Of a stretch of DNA of 64,000 nt, positions 1 through 9,297 are shown in pieces. The stretch is from the NCBI RefSeq assembly GCF_012932565.1, contig NZ_JABBYJ010000001.1:434001-498000 (forward strand), in the 5' to 3' direction. A model generated the notes under the pieces. That model was not told where the DNA came from, did not search any database, and was given only the letters and a program-made list of their open reading frames with translations. The position numbers and the translations under genes are program-made. Every line of letters begins with the position of its first letter. Position 1 is the first letter of the stretch. Source of the stretch: Sneathiella limimaris (lineage in GTDB: Bacteria > Pseudomonadota > Alphaproteobacteria > Sneathiellales > Sneathiellaceae).

Positions 1-435
1 CTCCCTGCCGATCTGCGCCTGCCCTAGAAGGAGCTTTCCTTCGTTACGCCCCCATTTCACATAGGATTGCAATAAGGGCGTATCTATCCTCCGATCAGCC
101 GCATAGTTGCTTGCTGATGTCGGAAGAATTATGTCCCAGACAAATAGTGATGCCCCGCTTTGCAATACCTTATTTTGGACGTCTGCCATCTGTGGCGTCC
201 ACATTACTTTGGGAAGTCCTGCGAAGGGTGGTGATGCATAAGTCTGTTCATCTATCGCAATAACTGCAACTTCAGTTGAAACAGGGTCCGGGGGAAATGG
301 TAACAGGCTCTCAGTTAAATGCAGGAAATCCAGATCTAGACGATCCAGTTGGTCTAACTTAGGGACCTGCAACATAAATACAATAAGTGCTGATAGCCCG
401 ACGCTTGTCAGTATTTTGACAACTGGTTTACTCAC
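1..435 (-). CDS. CHASE2-domain protein, N-terminal part (cut by window edge)
   Basis: The minus-strand frame runs open from a GTG at 435 to the window edge (145 codons), so only the N-terminus is present. It opens with one hydrophobic segment (about residues 5-22) and continues with a CHASE2-type extracytoplasmic sensor region: a VAVIAIDEQTY stretch followed by a hydrophobic strand containing VWDI. CHASE2 is an extracellular sensor usually joined to cyclases, kinases or other signalling outputs; the output domain is off-window. An AAAGG lies about 11 bases before the GTG. It is the third gene of an operon with the CHAT protein and the small secreted protein upstream, which suggests the three act together at the envelope. 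The family call rests on motif resemblance only. Confidence 0.7.
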   Translation of the reverse strand, partial: MSKPVVKILTSVGLSALIVFMLQVPKLDQLDRLDLDFLHLTESLLPFPPDPVSTEVAVIAIDEQTYASPPFAGLPKVMWTPQMADVQNKVLQSGASLFVWDIILPTSASNYAADRRIDTPLLQSYVKWGRNEGKLLLGQAQIGRE

Positions 436-531
436 TGAAACTGGTACCTTTTAATTTCAACAAGATTGGAAGTTATTTGAATATTGTGAAGGTACTCAGG
501 ATCATAATTCGATCGTGCCCCCCGGAACATA

Positions 532-1227
532 TCAAAACACAATGAGTCTTACCAAATAGGGAGCTTTTCTGGAACGGTCCGCTTTTTCATCAACGATAAA
601 AACGTATTCTTTTTCTCCTGCGGTTACTCGATAGGTTACCCCTGATTTCAAAGCCAAATATTGTTTTCCAAGATCTGCTACTCCCTTTTGGACTGGCACG
701 GACAATGGCTCGTGAAAGCGATCCATATCTTGAATTGTGAAATTTCCCTCAAAATTTCCTGCCTTGAGAACCGGATAAATAGAAAACGCTTTTATAGGTT
801 TGGTCGATTGTTCAGTTTGGTTTGGCGCCCTAAATACAACGGCTGCAGCCTCATTGCTCTTGCTCGTCTGAGAGGAGGTATTGCACTTTAGTTTGCTACG
901 ACTGACCATGCCATTCTTTACGAGACTTTGCTTCTCACCAATTACGACACGCCCACCCGTTATCTTCTCCATGACACAAGAAGCCAAATAACTAAGGGTA
1001 AGTTGCTCATCATCTCTTAGCTCAATTTCAAAGCCGCTTTCCAAAAAATCCAAAACTTTAAGATCTGATCTTTCAGCAGATACATTTTCTACGAGCGCTT
1101 TGACTTCAAATGCGCTGGCAGGAGATAGAATGTATTGAGGAACCAAAATTGCGAAAAATCCAATAAACATCCAACGAGTAGGGAATAGAAGATCAGCCAA
1201 CCTTTTATGTCTTTTATCTCGGGACAT
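532..1227 (-). CDS. Secreted or membrane-anchored protein of unknown function in the CHAT-CHASE2 operon
   Basis: 231 residues. Basic N-terminus, hydrophobic segment at about 19-36 and an ASA signal-peptidase-like site near 37-39, so the rest should be periplasmic. The middle (about 68-115) resembles FecR/SH3-like regions that follow secreted TPR proteins: short beta strands with a cysteine pair (one in LASCVME, one in KLKC). The C-terminal half reads as further beta strands. The start ATG overlaps the stop of the CHAT gene by one base (TGATG), so the two are translationally coupled. I do not recognise the family firmly; the operon suggests a partner or substrate of the CHAT protease. Confidence 0.7.
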   Translation of the reverse strand: MSRDKRHKRLADLLFPTRWMFIGFFAILVPQYILSPASAFEVKALVENVSAERSDLKVLDFLESGFEIELRDDEQLTLSYLASCVMEKITGGRVVIGEKQSLVKNGMVSRSKLKCNTSSQTSKSNEAAAVVFRAPNQTEQSTKPIKAFSIYPVLKAGNFEGNFTIQDMDRFHEPLSVPVQKGVADLGKQYLALKSGVTYRVTAGEKEYVFIVDEKADRSRKAPYLVRLIVF

Positions 1228-4200
1228 CAGCTATTCCCCACGACCATGAACGGAGCCCAGAAAATTGGATGCGCATAAGAAAAAACAGATTTTCCGTCAA
1301 TCTCCATTACACCATTTTCAATTAATTCAATCTTTGTTTTCTGTAGGGCTCTAGCACGATTTTTCTGTTCACCGCTGGCATAAGTTGAAAAGAGCTGCGT
1401 TGTCAGACTTCGGGCACTCGTTGTCTCCACTGGCCATCCTGTTACAAGAAGAGATCTGGCACCAGCATAAAAGAATGCTCTTCCCAAACCGGAGATCGCC
1501 TCCGTACCAGCACCATTTCCAGCGCCAGTGTTGCAAGCTGACAAGATGATCCAATCCGCATCCAGCTTTAAGGACATAATCTCATCCATTGTCAGTAAAC
1601 CATCATTCTGCTCCCTAGTGATCGCCGGTGAAGACAATGCCAGGGCTGGCTGGGTCAAGCCGTTCAATTCACCAGGCACCAGTCCGTGGGTTGCGAAAGC
1701 GATTATTTTCCGATCCCGCAATTGTAACGACTTCACATTTTGCTCGGATGCCTTTGGCCCAAGAAATACATCTGTTTTTAGATCGGCCTTCACGGATTCA
1801 GCAATTGCCAATATTTCAGAATTCGTATCTGGAAGCGGTGGTAAGTCATCAATCTCGTAGCTATTGGTCCGATCTCCACCAGGAGCACTTCGACGATAAA
1901 TCGGTAATCCTCGGAAATTTGTCATGCCCCGTGCTGCAAGAACCGTTTCCGGTGCAGCTTGGCTTGCCTGTTCCGGCTTAAACCATGGATCTCCAAAACC
2001 AGCAAAGGTTAGAGAATTATCTTTCCGCTCAGGCAGTTTGCGAAGAGCGAGAAACGACTCAACACTTGGAATGACCGCTGTAGAATGTGTATTCACTAAC
2101 CAGGGTACAGATCGATAACTGGCAAAAAGTAGATTTTCATCCTTCGGCAACTTGACAGGTGATACAGGTAATGTGGCAAGCGGTATCTGTGCAATTGGGT
2201 TATTTGCAATCGTAAATATGTGATTGCCATTTTTCCAACCTCGCGCAACTGGATCCAACAGGTCCTTATACAAGCTATGAGCTATATCCAGGTCATATTC
2301 TGGGATATCACCCAAAACACTTGCTTTTGGATCCAACGCAGATCTGAGTTGATGCACCCTATCGCTCATCACTGAGCGAGATAAATCAAGCTTTGAAAAC
2401 TCAACTGAACCCTGCTGCTGAAATGCCCAGACGAATGTCTTTGTCTCTCCAACGTGGATCCTTACAATAGCCTCATCAGGCTTCAAAAACTGTTGTGTCT
2501 CTCTAATTGTTGCCGGTTTAGGGTTCACCAATGAAGCATAATCAGGAAAGCGCTTTTCAATCGCCTCCATCAAAGTAGCCCGCGCAGCTCTTAGATCACT
2601 TATTGATTTTCTGAGTTTTAATTCCTCCGCACTTTTTGCGCCGTTCACCAGCGTACTAGACAGCAAACCATAGAGAGCCGAGATTTGTTGTTGAGCGTCC
2701 TGTTCTTCTCTAACCAGACGTTTCAAGTCAGGGTCTTCGACTGATTTGCGCGCTGCCGAACTCGTAACGGCTGATTGAACATCGTGAATTCTCGCGGCAT
2801 TGATAATCTGAAAAGCCTTGGCAATAGATGATGCTGAACGTGTCTCCGTCAGAGCGTCAACATATCCTTCCACAATAAACTGAAAGCGTTTTCCACCTTT
2901 AAAACGAATTTCGTCTTTTTCCGTCTGTCGAGATTTTTGAACCAAAATTGGAAAGACCTGATCAAATATCTTGAGCGCACGGGCGGCTTTTCCTTCCTTC
3001 AACAAAGCTACGGCATAAAGACCCGTTGCCTCAGCAGTATCATAATGCCGCTCACCCAAACGATCCTTCAGGTTTCTAAAAACCTCAGAGGCTATGCCCT
3101 TGGCCGTGAAATAGTCGCCGGTTCCAATCAGCGCAACAGCCCTATCCAGATTATATTTATAGAAACGTCTGTTTTGAACAGGATGATAGGCAGTGAACTT
3201 GTCTATCTCTTCAAATACTTCAAGCGCACTGTTCCAGCGAGAAGCCTCAATAAGCACATTAGCAAGGTACAGTCGGGCCTTGTTGAACGTGATTTCATCT
3301 CTAGTGACTTCTAGATTACGATAGATCTTGAGGACTGTAGTTGCCAGTTTTTCAGCCTCTTTCAACCTGTTTGTCCGAGCTAATACAGGAATAAGGGCTG
3401 AGATCATTTTGGCCGTATAAACCGAATTCCCGCCAAACCTGCCAACTGCAACACGTACAGCATCGCGAGCGGCCACCTCAGCTTCTGCAAATTTATATTG
3501 TCTTAGATAGAGACGCGACATGGTTTCAAGAACATTCATCTTCACCAATTGCCGCGCAGTTCCAAGGTTATAAATTGCCAGTTTTTCGTTACTATCCCGA
3601 TTTTTGCGAATATCCTCGTCTATGATCTGCAGGGCGTTCAGAAGGAAAGCCTCAGAGTTAGAGTATAATCCCTCATCCAGATTTACCCGACTAGTCGCCC
3701 AAAGAACAATGGCTTCACTAAACGGCCCATATTTCTGTGCTGCCTGAGACGATCTAACAGAATTCAGGTAACTTTTAGCTTCACTAAGATTTTCACGGGC
3801 AGCTTCGAAGTCACCAATCTGACTGTGATAGGTCGCCATCGTCGCGTATCTGTTGCTTCTTGCAACCCGATACCCCCCGGGCAACAAATCGAGCGACCAT
3901 TGCCGATACCTGATTGCACTTTTGATATTACCAACTTCTGAGACTGCATGAGAGAGTGACGCAAGCACAGCAGACATTAAAATTTTGTCTTGAGGATTTT
4001 GAGATTTAGCGATCTCCAGATCCTTAACCATCTGGTTTAAACGACCCAGCTCTCCTGCCGCATCTGCACGGCTTTTCAAATTGGTAGCTATTCTGTCGGC
4101 ATTTCCAACCATCGAGATTTCATTGTCCGCGGCAGCTTCCAAGGCCTTCAGCTCGAACTGATTTCGGCTCTCCGAGCGTTCAATCAATTGCGTAAGGTCA

Positions 4201-4358
4201 TCAATAGTTCTTGGCGGTGATGCGAGTTGCTGACGATTATATGCCGCGGCGACCTGTCGGGCTTTTTGAACGTTCACGCTGTTGTCTGTGGAAGTCGTCT
4301 GACACGAAACTAGTAGCATTGCGGCAATTGCCAGCTTGGAAACAAGAAGTATTTTCAA
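1227..4358 (-). CDS. TPR-repeat lipoprotein with C-terminal CHAT caspase-like protease domain
   Basis: 1043 residues. The N-terminus is a lipoprotein signal with lipobox LVSC (lipidated Cys about 19), so the protein should sit on the periplasmic side of a membrane. Residues about 110-480 are helical TPR-like repeats, followed by a helical linker. The C-terminal third (about 700-1040) is a CHAT domain with the caspase-type dyad: His about 891 in FATHG and Cys about 942 in LSACNTGAG, followed by GLGRAFFYAGA. CHAT proteins are cysteine peptidases of the caspase/separase clan, often activated by partners sensed through TPRs. Most studied bacterial CHATs are cytoplasmic (for example the gRAMP/Craspase-associated TPR-CHAT), so lipoprotein export is notable. 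First gene of an operon with a secreted protein and a CHASE2 sensor. Peptidase activity is inferred. Confidence 0.9.
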   Translation of the reverse strand: MKILLVSKLAIAAMLLVSCQTTSTDNSVNVQKARQVAAAYNRQQLASPPRTIDDLTQLIERSESRNQFELKALEAAADNEISMVGNADRIATNLKSRADAAGELGRLNQMVKDLEIAKSQNPQDKILMSAVLASLSHAVSEVGNIKSAIRYRQWSLDLLPGGYRVARSNRYATMATYHSQIGDFEAARENLSEAKSYLNSVRSSQAAQKYGPFSEAIVLWATSRVNLDEGLYSNSEAFLLNALQIIDEDIRKNRDSNEKLAIYNLGTARQLVKMNVLETMSRLYLRQYKFAEAEVAARDAVRVAVGRFGGNSVYTAKMISALIPVLARTNRLKEAEKLATTVLKIYRNLEVTRDEITFNKARLYLANVLIEASRWNSALEVFEEIDKFTAYHPVQNRRFYKYNLDRAVALIGTGDYFTAKGIASEVFRNLKDRLGERHYDTAEATGLYAVALLKEGKAARALKIFDQVFPILVQKSRQTEKDEIRFKGGKRFQFIVEGYVDALTETRSASSIAKAFQIINAARIHDVQSAVTSSAARKSVEDPDLKRLVREEQDAQQQISALYGLLSSTLVNGAKSAEELKLRKSISDLRAARATLMEAIEKRFPDYASLVNPKPATIRETQQFLKPDEAIVRIHVGETKTFVWAFQQQGSVEFSKLDLSRSVMSDRVHQLRSALDPKASVLGDIPEYDLDIAHSLYKDLLDPVARGWKNGNHIFTIANNPIAQIPLATLPVSPVKLPKDENLLFASYRSVPWLVNTHSTAVIPSVESFLALRKLPERKDNSLTFAGFGDPWFKPEQASQAAPETVLAARGMTNFRGLPIYRRSAPGGDRTNSYEIDDLPPLPDTNSEILAIAESVKADLKTDVFLGPKASEQNVKSLQLRDRKIIAFATHGLVPGELNGLTQPALALSSPAITREQNDGLLTMDEIMSLKLDADWIILSACNTGAGNGAGTEAISGLGRAFFYAGARSLLVTGWPVETTSARSLTTQLFSTYASGEQKNRARALQKTKIELIENGVMEIDGKSVFSYAHPIFWAPFMVVGNS

Positions 4359-4697
4359 CGAATATCCCCAAAACCTTATTGTTCTTGCTAATTTAGGAAG
4401 TGATCGTATCAGATTTTTTAAATATTTTATAGCTTCAGCAATTAAGTTCTCTAATACACAGATCCATTTTGATTGCCATGCTGAACATAAAAAGGCACTG
4501 GGTATACAGTTACTGCCATCTCGTCATTTCTTGTTTTTATTCCCACGACACCGTTTTGAACAGTATTTTACCTCTGTCCAATCTCTTGACCATTTTCGTC
4601 GCCATGAAAAAGGCCTCCCACACACATCACATATTTTTTGAGGTAAATGTTCTTTCTTCATTCAATCTTAAAACCGCTCATTGAACTCTGCACGTTT
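4359..4697. other. Intergenic region upstream of the CHAT operon
   Basis: About 340 AT-rich bases between the CHAT gene start and the end of the photolyase gene. It must carry the minus-strand promoter of the CHAT operon. I saw no convincing sigma-70 box, terminator hairpin or small gene; the short open frames here have no ribosome binding site. Confidence 0.5.
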
Positions 4698-6236
4698 TCA
4701 AACGATGGCTCCACTTTCCACAGATTTAAAAAACCTTTGGCTATCATCACGAATAGCGTTTTGTTTCTCCGTCTCCATACGATCAAAAGTCTTATACATC
4801 ATTGCGATCCGATGATTATTTTGGAGTTTATCACGATTACGGTCCAGAAAATCCCAGTACAAATAGTTAAAAGGGCATGCGTCAGGACCATTCTTTTTGG
4901 TCACTTTGTAACTGCAGCCCTTACAATAATCGGACATTTTATTGATATAGCTACCTCCGGCCGCGTAAGGTTTACTGGCCAGATACCCACCATCTGCAAA
5001 TAAGATCATACCGGACACATTCGGTAGCTCGACCCATTCATAGGCATCCGCATAAACAATCAAGAACCATTCATTCACGTATTTAGGATCAATGCCAGCC
5101 AGCAAGGCAAAGTTTCCAAGTACCATGAGCCGTTGAATATGGTGGGCATAAGCATTCTGTTTTGTTTCGGAAACGCAACAACGCAGACAATTCATTTTTG
5201 TCTCTGATGTCCAGTAAAAATCCGGTAATTGACGCTTCGCCTGAAAGAAATTTTCCGATACATATGCGGGCATTTTGAACCAGTAGATCCCCCGCACATA
5301 TTCACGCCAACCGATAATCTGGCGAATAAAACCCTCAACGGCATTGAGCGGAGCCTTCTTGTTTTTATAGGCACTCTCAGCTGCTTGAACACATTCTAGG
5401 GGAAGCAACAAACCGCAATTTAAGTAAAAGCTGATGTGAGAGTGATACATCCAAGGTTCACCTTCAATCATTGCGTCTTGATAGTCTCCAAAATGATTTA
5501 GTCTTTGTTCGACAAAGCGATCCAATACCTTCAGTGCTTCTTTCCGGGTAACGGCAAAATTAAACGGCTCCAACTCGCCAAAATGCTCTTTGAAGCGATC
5601 CGAGACAAGAGAGAGAACCTCCTGTGTGATGTCATCTCCATCACAGGTATAAGGCGACGGAATGTTAAGCCCTTCTCTTGGTGGCTTACGGTTTTCGCTA
5701 TCATAGTTCCATTGTCCACCTTCCGGTTTATCGCCTTGCATTAGGATGTCGTGCATTTTTCGCATTTCGCGATAGAAATACTCCATGCGCAGATTTTTTC
5801 GGCCCTTTGCCCACTCTGCGAATTCATCCTGTGTGCATAAAAAGCGTGTATCCTCTCTTATCTCGACAGGTAGGCCAAACTCTTCCGACCAATTCTGTAT
5901 GTCTAGCAACACTCTGTATTCACTGGGGTGGGTAACGATAATCCGACTGATAGAGTGTCTTTGCAGAACTCGTCCAACTTCACCTTTGAAGGATCCGCAA
6001 TTCTCAGGGTCGTCTAATTTTGTATACTCAACTTCATACCCATTCTGCCTGAGCTCCCTGGCAAAATGCCTCATAGCGGAAAACAAAAAGGCAATTTTCT
6101 TCTTATGATGCCTCACATAAGAGGCTTCCTCCCATACCTCACACATTAAAATTAGATCCGTTTTAGGATTATGATCTTTAAGGCTGGAGATAGACTCCGA
6201 AAGCTGGTCCCCTAAAACCAATCTTAGTGTTTTCAT
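4698..6236 (-). CDS. phrB: Iron-sulfur cryptochrome/photolyase (PhrB/CryPro type, probable (6-4) photolyase)
   Basis: 512 residues, typical for the iron-sulfur bacterial cryptochrome/photolyase family. The N-terminus (LRLVLGDQLS) starts the Rossmann-like domain that binds the lumazine antenna; the helical FAD domain follows. Four cysteines fall at residues 350, 438, 441 and 454 by my count, the same numbers as the [4Fe-4S] ligands of Agrobacterium PhrB. The family repairs (6-4) pyrimidine photoproducts with light and FAD. The gene is 78 bases downstream of a short-chain reductase on the same strand, a likely operon. Confidence 0.92.
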   Translation of the reverse strand: MKTLRLVLGDQLSESISSLKDHNPKTDLILMCEVWEEASYVRHHKKKIAFLFSAMRHFARELRQNGYEVEYTKLDDPENCGSFKGEVGRVLQRHSISRIIVTHPSEYRVLLDIQNWSEEFGLPVEIREDTRFLCTQDEFAEWAKGRKNLRMEYFYREMRKMHDILMQGDKPEGGQWNYDSENRKPPREGLNIPSPYTCDGDDITQEVLSLVSDRFKEHFGELEPFNFAVTRKEALKVLDRFVEQRLNHFGDYQDAMIEGEPWMYHSHISFYLNCGLLLPLECVQAAESAYKNKKAPLNAVEGFIRQIIGWREYVRGIYWFKMPAYVSENFFQAKRQLPDFYWTSETKMNCLRCCVSETKQNAYAHHIQRLMVLGNFALLAGIDPKYVNEWFLIVYADAYEWVELPNVSGMILFADGGYLASKPYAAGGSYINKMSDYCKGCSYKVTKKNGPDACPFNYLYWDFLDRNRDKLQNNHRIAMMYKTFDRMETEKQNAIRDDSQRFFKSVESGAIV

Positions 6237-6314
6237 TGGAAGAGCATTCCTTTTTTATTCCTGCATGATATTTTCATCTCAGCGGAGAGAATTTTTAAAA
6301 CCCCCGACATCAAT

Positions 6315-7016
6315 TCAAGGAAAAATCTCCTCTCCATCCCATGCAAAGCATTTACCGGAGTTTTCTGGCTTTAAACTGTCAAGCACACTCAGCAGCTTTC
6401 CTGCGGAGTATTCCGGCGTAAATAGCTTGTCAGCAGGTACATTGCTTTGAAACGGTTTCGACAGATCACTGTCAACTGTTCCTGGATGAAGACCGACAAT
6501 AATGGCCTGTCTATTTTTCCTACCGATTTCAATCGCTGCATTTTTAATAATCATGTTCAGTGCTGCTTTTGAAGAACGATAAGCATACCAACCACCAAGC
6601 CGATTATCAGACACACTGCCGACCCGTGCTGAAAGAACAGCAAATCTGGAAGGTCCCTCTTTATTGAGTTTAGGCAGAAAATATTTAGCAATTAGAGCAG
6701 GAGTGACGGTGTTTACCTCAAAAATACGGTGAAACTTTTCAGCCGTTAACTCTCTCAACGACTTTTCTGGCATGATGTCGCCTTCATGCAATATTCCATT
6801 GGCCACAAAAACCATGTCCAAGGGCAAATTTTTTGAAGCCCTATAAGCCGCCTCAGCAAGGGAGTCCTCACAACTGTAATCGATGGGGTACTCTCCGTTT
6901 CGCGAAAATGAGCTCACTTTTGCAGCCGGATATTTTTCAATGAGTAATTTCGCCATGCTGCTGCCGATTGCTCCTGACCCACCAATAACCGCAATATTTT
7001 TCGGACTAAAACTCAT
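6315..7016 (-). CDS. Short-chain dehydrogenase/reductase (C-factor-like)
   Basis: 233 residues. Rossmann start GGSGAIGSS (about 12-20), then the SDR active-site series: catalytic Ser region (VLSARVGSVSD), YAYRSSK with catalytic Tyr and Lys, and a downstream HPGTVDS loop. This matches the short C-signal/CsgA-like subgroup of SDR enzymes; substrate unknown. It lies just upstream of the photolyase gene on the same strand, so co-transcription is likely. It could produce something needed in light or UV response, but nothing in the sequence proves that. Confidence 0.85.
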   Translation of the reverse strand: MSFSPKNIAVIGGSGAIGSSMAKLLIEKYPAAKVSSFSRNGEYPIDYSCEDSLAEAAYRASKNLPLDMVFVANGILHEGDIMPEKSLRELTAEKFHRIFEVNTVTPALIAKYFLPKLNKEGPSRFAVLSARVGSVSDNRLGGWYAYRSSKAALNMIIKNAAIEIGRKNRQAIIVGLHPGTVDSDLSKPFQSNVPADKLFTPEYSAGKLLSVLDSLKPENSGKCFAWDGEEIFP

Positions 7017-7327
7017 GAGGACAACCGTTCTCCATCATATTTTTAGGACATCAGGAAAAAGAGCCAACCCAATCAGAAGTATCGGTGCTCATAGGCCTTG
7101 ATCCGATACTTTTGATCAATTTATCGCGAACAAATTTCCATCTCAGCAGTATCGAAACAGCCCGATTTTGGAGAGGCTGAATATCCTGCAACACGACATT
7201 TATACGGCCCGTTCTCGGAATTGGATGTCGCAAACGAGCCTGACCAGAACCATTGCAGGGTTAGACTGCCCAACAACCGGAAAATGACTGGGAATATGCA
7301 GTGGGAGCGGTGATATTTCTAAAATTC
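7017..7327. other. Intergenic region without a supported gene
   Basis: About 310 bases between the ABC operon end and the SDR start. It should hold the promoter of the SDR-photolyase unit. A 60-codon minus-strand open frame (7051-7233) has no ribosome binding site or recognisable motif. A weak dyad (ATTTCTAA, 7315-7322, with TTAGAAAT, 7328-7335) spans the stop codon of the ABC operon and lacks a T-run on the transcribed side. Confidence 0.4.
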
Positions 7328-8323
7328 TTAGAAATTTGCCTCTGTGTAAAAACAGGCAGCTTTGCGGTCATCTCCAACCATTTCCAAAACAGGACTTTCG
7401 GAGCTGCACTTTTCTGTCGCATAAGGGCATCTCGGTGCGAAGTAGCATCCCGGCGGCGGCGATAGAGGAGATGGAATTTCCCCTTCGATTGCCTCAAATT
7501 GAACTAGTTCATCCTTATCCAAAACTAACTTGGGAACAGATGCTAGCAAAGCTTTCGTGTAGGGATGAGCCGGGTTTTCAAACACAGATTGCGTCTCTCC
7601 CTCTTCCACAATACGGCCAAGATACATCACAGCAACCCGGTCACTGACATGACGCACAACTGAGAGGTCATGACTAATAAATAGACATGTCAGGTTCAGA
7701 TCTTTCCGCAATTGTAGAAACAGATTGATGATCTGCGCTTGGATAGATACGTCCAACGAAGCGACAGGTTCATCGCAAATAAGAAGATCAGGCTGCATTG
7801 CCAAAGCCCTGGCAATAGCGATCCGCTGCCGCTGGCCACCCGAAAACTGATGAGGATAGCGATCTGTGAACGCTGGATCCAATCCCACTCTGGCAAACCA
7901 GTCCTTCACATAAGCGGTTGCCTCGGATTTACTCACAAGATTATTTGAGATGGGCCCTTCTGCAACAGCCTCACCAACCTTCATGCGTGGATCAAGAGAC
8001 GCAAACGGATCTTGGAAAACAGTTTGAATACGGGTGGTAGTTTTTTTGCCATCTTTCATAACCGGTTGATGGTCCAACATCACCGTACCACTCGATGTCT
8101 CCAGAATTCCTGCTGCCAGTTTTCCAAGCGTAGATTTCCCACAGCCGGACTCGCCAACAAGACCCAGGGTTTGTCCTTCCTCCAAAACAAAAGAGACGTC
8201 ATTCACAGCTTTGACAGAGCGAGTTTCGACAGTTGCGCCCAATTTAGCAGCAATTTTATCCCCCAAACTCACTTTGGGATGAAATAACCGGGTCACCTGA
8301 TCAACTTGAAAATACAAACTCAT
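7328..8323 (-). CDS. dppF: Dipeptide/oligopeptide-type ABC transporter ATP-binding protein (second ATPase)
   Basis: 331 residues from the ATG at 8323, which overlaps the stop of the upstream ATPase gene by one base (TAATG); a 14-residue longer start exists but would run back into that gene. Contains Walker A GESGCGKST, signature FSGGQRQR, Walker B LLICDEP, the switch His in ISHDLSVV, and the C-terminal oligopeptide-transporter domain with a CYFAPRCPYATEKC cysteine motif. Last gene of a five-gene importer operon. It should drive uptake together with the neighbouring DppD-type ATPase and two permeases. Confidence 0.92.
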   Translation of the reverse strand: MSLYFQVDQVTRLFHPKVSLGDKIAAKLGATVETRSVKAVNDVSFVLEEGQTLGLVGESGCGKSTLGKLAAGILETSSGTVMLDHQPVMKDGKKTTTRIQTVFQDPFASLDPRMKVGEAVAEGPISNNLVSKSEATAYVKDWFARVGLDPAFTDRYPHQFSGGQRQRIAIARALAMQPDLLICDEPVASLDVSIQAQIINLFLQLRKDLNLTCLFISHDLSVVRHVSDRVAVMYLGRIVEEGETQSVFENPAHPYTKALLASVPKLVLDKDELVQFEAIEGEIPSPLSPPPGCYFAPRCPYATEKCSSESPVLEMVGDDRKAACFYTEANF

Positions 8324-9297
8324 TACAGAACCTCTTGCTTCTGTAAAGGATGGTGGCATCGCCACATCCTTTCCTCAGTCCTATCAATCGGGGGCTCAGT
8401 ACTACATTTTTCTGTCGAAAAACTGCACCTTGGTGCAAAAGGACATCCTGCTGGCAACGACAATAAAGACGGTGTTGTTCCAGAAATCTGAACCAAAGGC
8501 TGACCTGGTTCCGCCATAGCTGGCAAGGATTCTATCAATCCTCGTGTATAGGGATGATGTGGATTTTTAAGGACTTGCGCAGTTGGGCCTTCTTCAACCA
8601 CACGTCCTGCATACATCACAAGCAACCGAGTGGCCAAACTAGATACGGTTGCCAAATCATGACTGATCCAAATCATCGCCGTGCCCGTTTCCCTTGCCAA
8701 CGTTCGCATCTCAGACAAAATTTGCGCCTGAATGGATACATCCAAAGCAGTCGTCGGCTCATCCGCAACTATCACACCCGGGGAATGCAGCAAAGTAATT
8801 GCTATCGCGACCCGCTGACGCATACCCCCAGAGAATTCATGAGGATAATTATCAAGACGGGCGGCAGGGTCTGGAATGCCTACTTTAGTTAGAACCTCTA
8901 TGCAACGCGCCTCTATCTCTTTTTTGGACATTCTTGCATGTGCTTCTAGAGCAAAAGACATTTGAGTCCGGATCGTGAGAAGAGGGTTTAATGTCGCAAT
9001 CGGGTCCTGAAAAATCATGGCAATGTCTTTACCCCGTTTTGAACGGAGCTTTCTCTCGGACAAACCGACCAAATTTTCGCCGTTCAGTCGGATTGTACCA
9101 CCGACAATTTCTCCGGGAGCATCCACAAGCCCGAGCAGCGAAAAACCCGTTACAGTCTTGCCTGAGCCAGACTCGCCGACAAGACCAAGAATTTCACCCT
9201 TCTCCAGAGAAAAACTAACGCCATCCACAGCCTTAACCACGCCATCACGGGTATGAAAATAGGTCTGCAAATCTTTTACATCCAAAACTTTTGTCAT
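8323..9297 (-). CDS. dppD: Dipeptide/oligopeptide-type ABC transporter ATP-binding protein (first ATPase)
   Basis: 324 residues. Walker A GESGSGKT, signature FSGGMRQR, Walker B VIVADEPTTALD, switch His in ISHDLATV, and the C-terminal oligo_HPY-type tail with a CPFAPRCSFSTEKC motif. Pairs with the DppF-type subunit to form the ATPase heterodimer. Its start overlaps the permease stop by four bases and its stop overlaps the next gene by one, consistent with coupled translation. Confidence 0.92.
   Translation of the reverse strand: MTKVLDVKDLQTYFHTRDGVVKAVDGVSFSLEKGEILGLVGESGSGKTVTGFSLLGLVDAPGEIVGGTIRLNGENLVGLSERKLRSKRGKDIAMIFQDPIATLNPLLTIRTQMSFALEAHARMSKKEIEARCIEVLTKVGIPDPAARLDNYPHEFSGGMRQRVAIAITLLHSPGVIVADEPTTALDVSIQAQILSEMRTLARETGTAMIWISHDLATVSSLATRLLVMYAGRVVEEGPTAQVLKNPHHPYTRGLIESLPAMAEPGQPLVQISGTTPSLLSLPAGCPFAPRCSFSTEKCSTEPPIDRTEERMWRCHHPLQKQEVL

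Noticed and set aside
7051-7233. 60-codon minus-strand frame in the ABC/SDR gap
   Set aside because: No ribosome binding site and no recognisable motif; probably chance.
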